Below, piece by piece: positions 47,370 to 57,769 of a stretch of 64,000 nt of DNA (positions are counted from its first letter, which is position 1; each line of letters opens with the position of its first letter). The position numbers and the translations under genes were made by a program. A model generated the notes under the pieces. That model had not been told where the DNA came from. It worked only from the letters and a program-made list of their open reading frames with translations, and did no database searches. Origin of the DNA: Shewanella sp. Isolate13 (lineage in GTDB: Bacteria; Pseudomonadota; Gammaproteobacteria; Enterobacterales; Shewanellaceae); contig NZ_JAKEVD010000003.1 of assembly GCF_022398325.1 (NCBI RefSeq), forward strand, positions 35,010 through 99,009. The letters are read 5' to 3'.

Positions 47370-49079
47370 ATGCCCATGTACTCTGCTCAGCACTGCTTTA
47401 CCCGTTTCAAGTCTGCTATCGATAGTTATGAGCTGCCAAAGCGCTTTACCTTTCCCTTTTATTACGAGCCACACCCGCTATGTTTGTTGGCCGCCAAAGA
47501 GCTGCAAAGCTATTTGAGCACCCAGAATGACTGGCAGCATAACTTTGGTTTAGACAATACTGTCGACAATAAAAGCGGTGCCATTGGCAAGATGTTTGGG
47601 GTATTGCTGGTTCGAAGTTCAAACGGTGAACTTGGCTATTTGGCGGCGTTTTCCGGCAAACTCGCCGAGCAAAACCTAATCAATGGTTTTGTGCCGCCGG
47701 TATTCGATATGCTCACTCAGGGAAGTTTCTTTCAAGCGGGGACGTTAACGCTCAATCAATTGACAGAGCAACTCCAAGCCTTGGAACAACGGCCTGAAAT
47801 TGAGGCCTTAACAGTAATGCTCACCGAGTTACGCAGTCAAGCCGATAGCGAACTAGAGGCGATTCGTGCGCAAATTATTGAAAACCGTAAGGCTCGCAAA
47901 TCGCGCCGAGCTCTTGCAGAAGCAGAACAAAACCCTGCATTGCTTAGCGAGCTGAATATTGCACTAGGTAAAGAGAGTGTGGCTGAGAAATTTCAGCTAA
48001 AAGCGGCAAAGCAAGAGTGGGATAATCGATGTGCCGAGGTGTCGCTACAGCTAGAACACCTACTCAGTGAAATTGCAGAAATTAAGGCTAAGCGAGCTCA
48101 ACTCTCTAATCAATTGCAAAAAAAATTGTTTGCCCAGTATCGATTCTTAAACCCTGCTGGTGAGTTTAAAGATCTCAACGAGATCTTTAACTCTGCCCCA
48201 AACCAACAGCCGCCTGCGGGGGCTGGAGAGTGCGCTGCGCCTAAACTGCTGCAATTTGCATTTAGCCAAGGCTTTACCCCCTTGGCAATGGCTGAGTTTT
48301 GGTGGGGCGCGTCGCCTAAGTCTGAAATCAAGCAACATAAGAACTTCTACGGTTCATGTCAGGGTAAATGCCAACCTATTTTGAGCCACATGCTCGAAGG
48401 TGTTGAGATGGATCCGAACCCATTGCTGAGCAATCCCGCCGAAGGCAAATCTATCGAGATTTTATATCAAGATGAGGTGATGGCGGTGATCAATAAACCT
48501 GCCGAGTTTCTCTCTGTACCGGGTAAGAGTGTGACAGATTCAGTTTATGCTCGAATGAAATCGATGTTTCCTCAGGCGACCGGCCCACTCATCGTTCACA
48601 GATTGGATATGTCGACCTCGGGCTTAATGGTGATTGCGCTAACTCGCGATGCCAATAAGTCACTGGCACAGCAGTTTATCGCGCGGACAGTGGAAAAGCG
48701 TTATCTGGCGCAAGTTGCAGGTGTGGTACAAGGAGAACAAGGGGAAATTAGCTTACCGCTTAGAGTCGACTTAGACGACAGGCCGCGGCAGTTAGTGTGT
48801 TATGAGCATGGTAAGCATGCCCATACTGTGTGGCAGGTAAAATCTCGCAGCGAGAAACACACCATGCTGTATCTCTATCCCCACACAGGAAGAACCCATC
48901 AACTGCGAGTGCATTGTGCTCATCATGATGGCTTACATCTACCGATTATTGGCGATGATCTCTATGGAAGTAAGGCCAATCGATTACACCTTCATGCTCA
49001 AAGGTTGGTACTCAATCACCCTGTGACCAATGAACGTTTAACCTTTGAGGTCGATGCCGACTTTAACCTAGAGCCTTAG
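47370..49079 (+). CDS. RluA-family pseudouridine synthase with long N-terminal extension
   Basis: This 569-residue enzyme has a C-terminal catalytic domain (about 365-560): 'HRLDMSTSGLMV' with catalytic Asp413, 'RYLAQVAGVV', 'PHTGRTHQLRVHC'. RluA itself is about 220 residues. Residues 1-355 are an extra part with a coiled coil (about 155-260, 'EAIRAQIIENRKARKSRRA') and a cysteine pair 'GSCQGKCQ' before the catalytic domain. It isomerises uridine in rRNA or tRNA; the target is unknown. Similar long forms occur in Vibrio and Shewanella. The start has no strong ribosome-binding site. Confidence 0.85.
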   Translation: MPMYSAQHCFTRFKSAIDSYELPKRFTFPFYYEPHPLCLLAAKELQSYLSTQNDWQHNFGLDNTVDNKSGAIGKMFGVLLVRSSNGELGYLAAFSGKLAEQNLINGFVPPVFDMLTQGSFFQAGTLTLNQLTEQLQALEQRPEIEALTVMLTELRSQADSELEAIRAQIIENRKARKSRRALAEAEQNPALLSELNIALGKESVAEKFQLKAAKQEWDNRCAEVSLQLEHLLSEIAEIKAKRAQLSNQLQKKLFAQYRFLNPAGEFKDLNEIFNSAPNQQPPAGAGECAAPKLLQFAFSQGFTPLAMAEFWWGASPKSEIKQHKNFYGSCQGKCQPILSHMLEGVEMDPNPLLSNPAEGKSIEILYQDEVMAVINKPAEFLSVPGKSVTDSVYARMKSMFPQATGPLIVHRLDMSTSGLMVIALTRDANKSLAQQFIARTVEKRYLAQVAGVVQGEQGEISLPLRVDLDDRPRQLVCYEHGKHAHTVWQVKSRSEKHTMLYLYPHTGRTHQLRVHCAHHDGLHLPIIGDDLYGSKANRLHLHAQRLVLNHPVTNERLTFEVDADFNLEP

Positions 49080-49096
49080 CCTTTAACTTGGGAGAT

Positions 49097-49123
49097 ACGG
49101 TTTAACCTAAATGGTTAAACCGT
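49097..49123. terminator. Hairpin between the pseudouridine synthase and ubiT
   Basis: ACGGTTTAACC and GGTTAAACCGT flank TAAAT; a perfect 11-bp stem between convergent genes, but without a T-run on either strand. Confidence 0.5.
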
Positions 49124-49152
49124 CTTCCTAATTGCTATGCTTAGACAATGAG

Positions 49153-49665
49153 TTACGCAAAACTCGGCTGAGCTTTCGCTTGCAAGGTTTGTAGCGTCTC
49201 TGCCAACTTTTCAATTGTCACTCTAATGGCAGCAGGCATGGCATCAAACTCGACACTTAACAGCAAGTTTTTGACCTCAAGCCCAAGCTCAGTGTCGCCT
49301 TCGATGCAAAGCTTACGCTGGAAAAACAGTGTATCCGGATCTTCTTTCGCCGCTGCGATTAATAACAACTCTTTAGACTGAGCGGTAAAGGTCACCTCTG
49401 CACCATGCAGCGGTCGTACATGCCAGCACTCATCAAAAGTAACTTCGAAGGTTAACCCTAAGTCTTCAATGTTAATCGCAACCCAGCGGCCTTCTAAAAA
49501 ACTCAACTCATCGTCTTCTGCTTGCTCCGCAAGTAACAAGCCTAAGATGCGCTTTAGCAGCTCCGCCTTCATCGCGAAAGGCACAATGGCTAATGGGCGA
49601 GCAAGGACTTTAGGTCCTATTTCGAGTATTTGTTGCGCTAACTTATGAGGAGGAAAACCTTGCAT
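49153..49665 (-). CDS. ubiT: Ubiquinone anaerobic biosynthesis accessory factor UbiT
   Basis: This 170-residue SCP2 (sterol-carrier) domain protein matches UbiT/YhbT: 'LGLLLAEQAEDDELSFLEGR', 'VTFDECWHVRPLHG' and 'DTLFFQRKLCIEGDTELGLE'. UbiT is thought to bind ubiquinone intermediates while UbiU-UbiV hydroxylate them without oxygen. It diverges from ubiU-ubiV with a 132-nt shared upstream region. Confidence 0.93.
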   Translation of the reverse strand: MQGFPPHKLAQQILEIGPKVLARPLAIVPFAMKAELLKRILGLLLAEQAEDDELSFLEGRWVAINIEDLGLTFEVTFDECWHVRPLHGAEVTFTAQSKELLLIAAAKEDPDTLFFQRKLCIEGDTELGLEVKNLLLSVEFDAMPAAIRVTIEKLAETLQTLQAKAQPSFA

Positions 49666-49797
49666 GTAGAAATGTGTCCAAAATGTGGCAAAGAAAGGAA
49701 TATTACCTAGATTTTATGATCACAAACCTGTTTTACATCAAAAATTTGATCTTCATTCCCTTTTAAACTCCTGTTTCATTCTTTTTGGAGCATCCAT
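49666..49797. promoter_or_regulatory. Shared ubiT / ubiUV control region
   Basis: The ATCAAAAATTTGAT repeat (49737-49750) lies here with its halves in the reverse order of an FNR site, and TTGATCTTCATTCC (49746-49759) has one good FNR half-site and one poor one. Anaerobic control by FNR/EtrA is expected from E. coli, but the match here is weak. Confidence 0.35.
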
Positions 49798-50799
49798 ATG
49801 GAACTGCTGTGCCCCGCGGGAAATCTCGCTTCTTTGAAAACCGCTCTCAATGCAGGAGCCGATGCGGTCTACTTGGGTCTAAAAGACGATACCAATGCGC
49901 GCTCATTTGCAGGGTTAAACTTTACCCCTAAAAAGTTACAACAAGCTGCTGAATACACAAAAAAATGCGGCAAAAAAGTCTTTCTAACCATCAATACCTT
50001 CCCCAAACCAGGCGAAGAGAGTCGCTGGTATCAGGCGATCGATCTTGCAGCCGATACCGGTGTCGATGCGTTAATCATGGCCGACCTGTCATTACTTGAT
50101 TACGCTCACAGTCGTTATCCTCACCTCCCCTTACACCTATCGGTACAGGCCAGTGCCACTAACTTAGGTGCGCTGACGCTGTATAAGGAGGAGTTTAATA
50201 TTGAGCGCGCAGTACTACCGCGTGTGCTATCGATGAAGCAAGTGCGCGATCTTGCCAAGGTCACCCCTGTCGATTTGGAAGTTTTCGCCTTTGGTAGCCT
50301 ATGTATTATGGCCGAAGGCCGTTGCCATCTCTCTTCTTATGTCACCGGACAATCGCCTAACACGGGGGGGTCATGCTCGCCAGCTAAACACGTACGTTGG
50401 CAAGAGGTCGGCAGTGACCGTCTAACGCTGCTAAACGATGTGTTGATCGATAAATCTGGCTTAGATGAGCAGATGGGCTACCCAGTGGTATGTAAGGGTC
50501 GTTACACCACAGATGAGAACACGAGTCCAAGTCATATTCTCGAATCACCAACCAGCCTCAATACCTTGAGCTTGCTACCCGAGCTTGCCAAGGCCAATGT
50601 GGTATCGCTTAAAATTGAGGGGCGCCAACGAAGCCCTGCTTATGTTGAGCAGGTCACTAAAGTGTGGCGCGCTGCTATCGACAGCTACATGTCTGCACCA
50701 GAAAAATATCAAACGCAGCAGGCTTGGGATCAGGCACTAGCAAAGGTCTCAGAGGGACAAACTACGACTCTTGGCGCTTATGAGCGTAACTGGCAATAA
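49798..50799 (+). CDS. ubiU: O2-independent ubiquinone hydroxylase subunit UbiU
   Basis: This 333-residue U32-family protein opens with 'ELLCPAGNLASLKTALNAGA' and carries the four-cysteine set for a 4Fe-4S cluster ('LCIMAEGRCHLSSYVTG', 'GGSCSPAKH', and a later Cys in 'PVVCKGRY'). With UbiV it hydroxylates ubiquinone precursors under anoxia, using prephenate as oxygen donor. GGAG lies 8 nt before the ATG. ubiV follows after 9 nt. Confidence 0.94.
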   Translation: MELLCPAGNLASLKTALNAGADAVYLGLKDDTNARSFAGLNFTPKKLQQAAEYTKKCGKKVFLTINTFPKPGEESRWYQAIDLAADTGVDALIMADLSLLDYAHSRYPHLPLHLSVQASATNLGALTLYKEEFNIERAVLPRVLSMKQVRDLAKVTPVDLEVFAFGSLCIMAEGRCHLSSYVTGQSPNTGGSCSPAKHVRWQEVGSDRLTLLNDVLIDKSGLDEQMGYPVVCKGRYTTDENTSPSHILESPTSLNTLSLLPELAKANVVSLKIEGRQRSPAYVEQVTKVWRAAIDSYMSAPEKYQTQQAWDQALAKVSEGQTTTLGAYERNWQ

Positions 50800-50808
50800 G
50801 GAATAATA

Positions 50809-51666
50809 ATGAAAACGTCACTCGGACCACTGCAGTATTGCTGGGAAAAAGAAAAAGTTAACGCTTTTTATAAGCAGGCTGCCCAGAGCAATATTCCTTT
50901 GATTTACTTAGGCGAAACCGTATGTAGTCGTCGACGCCAGCTTAAGTTTTCAGATTATTTTGCCCTCGCCCAGATGCTAAGAGAGTCTGGAAAAAATGTC
51001 GTGCTTTCCACTCTTGCGCTGCTAGAAGCGCCATCTGAATATAATGAGTTGAAAAAGCATGTCGATAATGGCGAGTTTATGATTGAAGCCAATGACATGG
51101 GCGCGGTGCAAGCGGCAAAAGAGCGTAACCTACCCTTTGTCTGCGGCCCAACTGTGAATAACTATAACTTCGCCACACTAAAGAAACTGCACCAATGGGG
51201 TATGCAGCGCTTCGTTATGCCAGTCGAGCTTTCTAAAGAGTGGTTAACCAGCGTTATTGAAACAGAACAGCCTATCCCTTTTGAAGTGGAAGTCTTTGGT
51301 CATGGCTACTTGCCACTGGCTCACTCTGCACGCTGCTTTACCGCTAGGCAACAGGGACTGCAAAAAGACGATTGCCAGATCGTGTGCTTATCCCATTCTA
51401 AAGGATTGCTCGCCCAAACCATGGATGATCAACCTCTGCTCAGACTAAACGGTATTCAAACCCAATCGGCAAGCTTAATTGATCTCTCCAATGAAGTTGA
51501 GCAGATGAAGCTGATGGGAGTCGACTACTTTAGAGTGTCACCAAATAGCCTGCAGAGTATAGAGATTGCTGAACACATTCTTCAGCAACCAAGCAGCGAT
51601 AAAACCCAATCTTGTAACGGTTATTGGCACCAGACAGCCGGATTTAACCAAGTAGCTTGTAGCTAA
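50809..51666 (+). CDS. ubiV: O2-independent ubiquinone hydroxylase subunit UbiV
   Basis: This 285-residue U32-family partner of UbiU has cysteines in 'LGETVCSRRRQLK', 'HSARCFTARQQG' and 'DDCQIVCLSHSKGLL', which bind the second 4Fe-4S cluster, and 'GVDYFRVSPNSLQ' at the end. TAAGGAATAATA precedes the ATG. It forms the ubiUV operon and heterodimer; Shewanella needs ubiquinone for anaerobic respiration such as nitrate or DMSO use alongside menaquinone. Confidence 0.93.
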   Translation: MKTSLGPLQYCWEKEKVNAFYKQAAQSNIPLIYLGETVCSRRRQLKFSDYFALAQMLRESGKNVVLSTLALLEAPSEYNELKKHVDNGEFMIEANDMGAVQAAKERNLPFVCGPTVNNYNFATLKKLHQWGMQRFVMPVELSKEWLTSVIETEQPIPFEVEVFGHGYLPLAHSARCFTARQQGLQKDDCQIVCLSHSKGLLAQTMDDQPLLRLNGIQTQSASLIDLSNEVEQMKLMGVDYFRVSPNSLQSIEIAEHILQQPSSDKTQSCNGYWHQTAGFNQVACS

Positions 51667-51731
51667 ACATCCCGTGCCATTAAACTATGTAGCACTCCTT
51701 AGCCAGCTTACCCAATAACCCGCTTTATAAG

Positions 51732-51766
51732 AAAAGCTCGCTTATCAATAGGTAAGCGGGCTTTTT
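51732..51766 (+). terminator. Terminator of ubiUV
   Basis: AAAAGCTCGCTTA (51732-51744) pairs with TAAGCGGGCTTTT (51753-51765), one G-T pair, then T. On the minus strand it can also serve the NDH-2-like gene. Confidence 0.85.
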
Positions 51767-51786
51767 TGTTGGGTGTTACTCGATGA

Positions 51787-52995
51787 TTAAGCTGGTTTAA
51801 ATAAACATTTTAATCGCTTAAAAATAATCAAACGCGACATGGCTAGATAACCGCTCACGGTTTTTTGATGCAGACGAAAAATCGTATCGTAGAGACGACG
51901 CACGAGTCGCCCCTTCAAGATCAATCTGTCGTTCATCATGGTACTAATGGCAAAGTTATGTCCAATAGCGACCACCATGCCACCATCGTTGTAGACGAAA
52001 GGCTTCAACTCTTTACCATTTAGATGGGCCACCAGACTCTTAGCTAAATGTACCGCCGCTCGGTTAGCAGCCTGAGCTTTAGGCGGCACCTGACTACCGT
52101 CAGCTTGTGGAATCGCAGCGCAATCCCCCAGTGCAAAAATCGATGAATCGAACGTAGTAACCAGCGTTTGTTCCACAACCAGTTGGTTAAGTGAATTACT
52201 CTGTAGCCCGCCAATCTCTCTCAGCCAATCCGGCGCTTTGATCCCTGCCGCCCAAAACTGCACATCGGCATTTAACACTTGGCCGTCACTGGTTGTCATG
52301 CGATCAGCTTCAACACTTGCAATGCGGGTGTTGAGCATTACATTAACCTGATACTTTTCCAGCCTGAGTAATGCTTGCTCTGACATCTTCACCGGACCGT
52401 TTGGTAATACTCTATCGGCCGCTTCAATCAGGTTGATATTAAGTTTTGCGGCATAAGGGTTGCGGCTTAACTCCTCGCTAACTTTGGCAAGCTCTGCCGC
52501 AAGCTCTAGACCCGTCGCGCCTGCGCCGACGATATTGATAGTACGGCTCAGGCCTGAGCGTAACAGGCTACTGATTTGATGCCAGCTATCCCGAGCTTGC
52601 TCTGGGGTGTCTAGGAACAAGCAGTGCTCCTTTGCACCTTGGGTAGCAAAGTCGTTGCTAATGGCACCGATGGCAATAATTAAGTAGTCGTATTCCAGTG
52701 TATCCATGTCACCGTTTGGTTTACGGACCGAAAGCTTCTTGGTTGCGCGGTTGATATCCATCATCCATGCCTGATAATGCATATAGCCATTTTTTGCGCC
52801 GTGAGTGAAATAGCACAGGCTATCGAGATCACTGTCAAAGGTTCCCGCCGCGATCTCATGGAAACGAGGCTTCCAATAGTGGTGGGTTTCCCCCTCAACT
52901 AAAATCACTTCATCTTGGCTGTTCACACTACGACCTAGAAGACTTGCGATTTCAAGCCCTGCAGCGCCGCCACCAACAATAACAATACGAGACAT
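51787..52995 (-). CDS. NDH-2-like FAD-dependent NAD(P)H:quinone oxidoreductase
   Basis: This 402-residue flavoprotein has FAD-binding 'IVIVGGGAAGLEIASLLG' at the start, the NADH-binding 'VGAGATGLELAAELAKV' near 165, and 'FALGDCAAIPQADG' near 300, the order of type II NADH dehydrogenases. The C-terminal 'RLIIFKRLKCLFKPA' is basic/amphipathic and may attach to the membrane. It should pass electrons from NADH to quinone without pumping. ATG 52995 has AGGAAG upstream and is preferred to 53040. A sulfide:quinone reductase-like role is less likely because the expected cysteine pair is not seen. Confidence 0.82.
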   Translation of the reverse strand: MSRIVIVGGGAAGLEIASLLGRSVNSQDEVILVEGETHHYWKPRFHEIAAGTFDSDLDSLCYFTHGAKNGYMHYQAWMMDINRATKKLSVRKPNGDMDTLEYDYLIIAIGAISNDFATQGAKEHCLFLDTPEQARDSWHQISSLLRSGLSRTINIVGAGATGLELAAELAKVSEELSRNPYAAKLNINLIEAADRVLPNGPVKMSEQALLRLEKYQVNVMLNTRIASVEADRMTTSDGQVLNADVQFWAAGIKAPDWLREIGGLQSNSLNQLVVEQTLVTTFDSSIFALGDCAAIPQADGSQVPPKAQAANRAAVHLAKSLVAHLNGKELKPFVYNDGGMVVAIGHNFAISTMMNDRLILKGRLVRRLYDTIFRLHQKTVSGYLAMSRLIIFKRLKCLFKPA

Positions 52996-54745
<1,750 letters not shown>

Positions 54746-54754
54746 ATAATCGAT

Positions 54755-54786
54755 AACACAATAAGCGCTCTGGCGCTTATTGTGTT
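54755..54786 (+). terminator. Terminator-like hairpin after frmA
   Basis: AACACAATAAGCGC pairs perfectly with GCGCTTATTGTGTT around TCTG; the T-run is short. It lies between convergent genes. Confidence 0.7.
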
Positions 54787-54817
54787 TAAGAGCGTTTGTA
54801 TATTTCTTACCTTTTCA

Positions 54818-55504
54818 CTAACTAAGGTCAACGGCTTTAGTTTTTATCACTAAAGCCGTCCAAAATAGAAACGTGACTAGGCTAGCCCATTGAATGATGG
54901 CTGGCCACCAGATCTCCGCTCTAGACGGCTGCGCTAACATCTCATCGTAAAAAGCGCTGTCCCCCACAGTAAAGCCCAATTCAAGTAAAGGCAGTAATAG
55001 AAAAGAGGTCATAAAAACGAAGGCAAACAAGGCAAAAATATAGGTCAAGGTTGTCCCTCGCGCCTCAGTGACAGTCAGCTGCTGCAAGCCATAAAGTAGT
55101 AAACTGACGCAACCAAAAATAAAGAAGTATTTAATCGCGATAATATGCAGGTGATACACATTAATAGGAAACAGTCCCGTTGCGGCAAAAGCAAGATAGG
55201 TTAATCCTAGGCTCACATAAAAAGCATAGCTCCAAGGAGAGGCATTAAGCTGGAGACTAAGTAAGCAAAACAGCACCACACAAAGCCCACCGAAAAACAG
55301 CCCACCATTAACGATCACCGCAAAATAGGAGTGACCATAGCTTCCCAACTCGCTCAGCGTATTGCTCAAAAAACTAAAGTTTTTACCATCAAACTGTTCA
55401 AACATTAGCACCGATAACACCAGCCCCAGTACTTGTCCAAAAATACCAAGCATGCCAAATCTGAATGCTAACCTTGAAACTTTACTGTATTTCTTGACGA
55501 GCAT
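54818..55504 (-). CDS. DUF998-family membrane protein
   Basis: This 228-residue inner-membrane protein has six helices; 'FLSNTLSELGSYGHSYFAVI' after the first helix is the DUF998 signature. The role of this family is unknown. GGGAA lies just before the ATG. It is a single gene facing frmA. Confidence 0.8.
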   Translation of the reverse strand: MLVKKYSKVSRLAFRFGMLGIFGQVLGLVLSVLMFEQFDGKNFSFLSNTLSELGSYGHSYFAVIVNGGLFFGGLCVVLFCLLSLQLNASPWSYAFYVSLGLTYLAFAATGLFPINVYHLHIIAIKYFFIFGCVSLLLYGLQQLTVTEARGTTLTYIFALFAFVFMTSFLLLPLLELGFTVGDSAFYDEMLAQPSRAEIWWPAIIQWASLVTFLFWTALVIKTKAVDLS

Positions 55505-55866
55505 AGTTCCCTATTAAATCACTTTATTAACGTATATTAATGTATATCGAATCGGCTAATGGTAAAGAGGCATAGCTCAGAGTTTTAACAAACAGTTACA
55601 ACAGGAGTATGTAATCTAACTGTTATTTTTATAATCTGCGCCATAGAAATTCAAGTTTTTTGCTAAAAACAATCTAAAAAACATAGAAGAAAAAGAGAAT
55701 AAACCCAAAACCTTAACTAAATTCAGTCAACAAAATTCCTCATGATAAACAGACATTAAAAATCCTCCTTCACAATTTAAACACTCGTATTAATGTTATA
55801 TCCTATACCGCCGTGTTAATACATTGCGATACTTGCGCTATGCTTTTGCGGTCACATGGAATAATT
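55505..55866. other. A/T-rich gap upstream of the chemoreceptor gene
   Basis: About 360 nt without a gene. AACAGTTA (55591-55598) and TAACTGTT (55617-55624) form an 8-bp inverted repeat, next to a TATAAT (55630-55635). No sigma-28 flagellar promoter was recognised. Confidence 0.4.
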
Positions 55867-57411
55867 ATGACAAACAAAATAACAAACGTGATTAACCAAG
55901 AAGTTAAGTTAAACCCTAACGACCAACTCATATCCACCACAGACAAACGCGGGGTAATCACCTACGTTAACCAAAGGTTTATTGAGATCTCTGGCTTTGA
56001 ACAGGCAGAGCTGATCGGCCATAACCACAACCTTGTGCGCCATCCCGACATGCCTAAGGCGGTCTTCGAAGAGATGTGGGGCAAATTGCAGCAGGGGCTT
56101 TCTTGGCGTGGCGTGGTGAAAAACCGCCGTAAAGATGGCAAATACTATTGGGTCGATGCCTTTGTGTCGCCACTGTTTGAGAAAGGCGAACTCATCGGTT
56201 ATCAATCGGTTCGAGTCGCAGCCAGTGAGCGACTGACCAGCAAAGCAGCCCAAATCTATCAGCGACTCAGCCAAGGAAAGTCGATTAACGACCCCATAAG
56301 TCTAACCAATAAGCGACTGCTCTCGGCAGTCTGTGCTAGCACTGGATTGTTGATCGCTGGGACAATCTGGGGCTGGGGGATTATTATTGCGGGTATCATT
56401 CTAATGGGAGCCAACCTTGCCATCTTCTACGATGAAGCCTTTCGTGTACCAGCAAAACTGATGAAGATGAAGTTAGAATATGACTCTATTAGCCGCTTTA
56501 TCTATTGTGGTCGCGACACCTCATCACTGTTGGATTTTCAATTGATGATGAAGGACGCCAAACTTCAAGGGGTACTCGGACGCTCTCAAGATAATGCCCA
56601 ACATATCGAAGATATTGCCAGCCAGTTAATTGCGGCGACAGAGCAAACTCATGTGGGCTTAGAGATAGAGAAACAACAGATAGAACAGATAGCGAGTGCT
56701 ACCGAAGAGATGGGGAGCACCATCTGCGAAGTCGCGAAGAACACTCAATCCACCTCTGACAGCATTCAAGACAACTATCAGTTTTGCCACGACAGCCGCG
56801 AAAAGATGCAACAAAATGCCATCGACATCCACCAACTATCTGATTCTGTTACTCAGGCGGCAGCTAATGCGCAGCTGCTCAATAAAGAGGCTGAACGGGT
56901 CGCAAGTGCAATGTCTGAAATAGACTCTATTGCCGAGCAAACCAACTTACTTGCGCTTAATGCCGCCATCGAAGCCGCCCGAGCAGGTGAACAAGGGCGG
57001 GGGTTTGCCGTAGTCGCCGATGAAGTCCGTGCCCTGTCGAGTCGCACACAACAATCGACCACCAGCATATCTAAGAGTGTCGATAAAATGTTCTCTATGC
57101 TGACCCTATGGTCAAAGCAGATGGAGCAGAGTAAGTCTCAAGCATTATTATGCAGTGAAGATGCCGAAATCTCCGTTAAAAAAGTAGATACCATCTACCA
57201 ATCGATGAAAAACATTCAAGAATTAGCTATTCAAAACGCGGTTGCGGCAGAGCAACAAACCTTAGTGGTGACCGAAATTAATCAAAATATCAACAAAATT
57301 AGCCAAGCCTCAAGTGAAAATCTATGCGCAGTAAACTTGGTAGAGGACTCGGTGAAAGAGTTAAAGCGTAATGCTGAAAAAGCAAAATCTTTGAGAAAAA
57401 CATTTAGTTAA
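55867..57411 (+). CDS. Aer-type PAS-domain methyl-accepting chemotaxis protein
   Basis: This 514-residue receptor has an N-terminal PAS domain like that of E. coli Aer ('[20 protein letters not shown]', '[16 protein letters not shown]', '[13 protein letters not shown]'), which in Aer binds FAD and senses redox state. Membrane helices span about 160-195 (two segments with almost no periplasmic loop), then a HAMP-like linker and a signalling domain with the hairpin tip '[20 protein letters not shown]' (near 360). It should steer swimming along oxygen or redox gradients, fitting the pomAB stator in the window. ATG 55867 has GGAATA upstream. Confidence 0.9.
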   Translation: MTNKITNVINQEVKLNPNDQLISTTDKRGVITYVNQRFIEISGFEQAELIGHNHNLVRHPDMPKAVFEEMWGKLQQGLSWRGVVKNRRKDGKYYWVDAFVSPLFEKGELIGYQSVRVAASERLTSKAAQIYQRLSQGKSINDPISLTNKRLLSAVCASTGLLIAGTIWGWGIIIAGIILMGANLAIFYDEAFRVPAKLMKMKLEYDSISRFIYCGRDTSSLLDFQLMMKDAKLQGVLGRSQDNAQHIEDIASQLIAATEQTHVGLEIEKQQIEQIASATEEMGSTICEVAKNTQSTSDSIQDNYQFCHDSREKMQQNAIDIHQLSDSVTQAAANAQLLNKEAERVASAMSEIDSIAEQTNLLALNAAIEAARAGEQGRGFAVVADEVRALSSRTQQSTTSISKSVDKMFSMLTLWSKQMEQSKSQALLCSEDAEISVKKVDTIYQSMKNIQELAIQNAVAAEQQTLVVTEINQNINKISQASSENLCAVNLVEDSVKELKRNAEKAKSLRKTFS

Positions 57412-57429
57412 TTCCTCTTTAAAACCCCA

Positions 57430-57462
57430 TTTAGCCGTCACGATATAAAGTTGACGGCTAAA
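57430..57462 (+). terminator. Hairpin after the chemoreceptor gene
   Basis: TTTAGCCGTCA pairs with TGACGGCTAAA; a stable 11-bp stem but followed by A, not T, so the terminator call is tentative. Confidence 0.45.
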
Positions 57463-57537
57463 AAACCACACAGTTAAACAACTCACACGCAACATTAATA
57501 AACATCTGTTTTAAAAAAGATTTAACCGAAAAAAGTT

Positions 57538-57567
57538 TTGTGCTTTTTTGCAAACTTCCGATACAAT
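57538..57567 (+). promoter_or_regulatory. Candidate promoter of the YjiH gene
   Basis: TTGTGC (57538-57543), 18-nt spacer, TACAAT (57562-57567). Transcription from here gives a leader near 195 nt. Confidence 0.4.
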
Positions 57568-57769
57568 ATAAATAATCATATTGAGCTAATAACTATTCGG
57601 CAGTAGTGAATATCACTATTGAATTGCTGAATCGTTTTGTTTCGATGTTTTAAGGCGACGACCTCGCCGACTAACAGTTGAATGGATATTCAATAATATT
57701 TCTGTTGATGCATAGACGTCTATTTATCGTCACATTAAGCAAAAACTCGCTATTTAGGGTGTAGAGAAA
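57568..57769 (+). other. Structured leader of the YjiH gene
   Basis: Three successive hairpins: CAGTAGTGA/TCACTATTG (57601-57621), GGCGA/TCGCC (57654-57668) and TTGAAT/ATTCAA (57678-57693). No purine-riboswitch core is seen. Confidence 0.4.

Noticed and set aside
49737..49750. ATCAAAAATTTGAT as an FNR site for ubiUV
   Set aside because: The half-sites are in the opposite order (ATCAA then TTGAT) from the FNR consensus.
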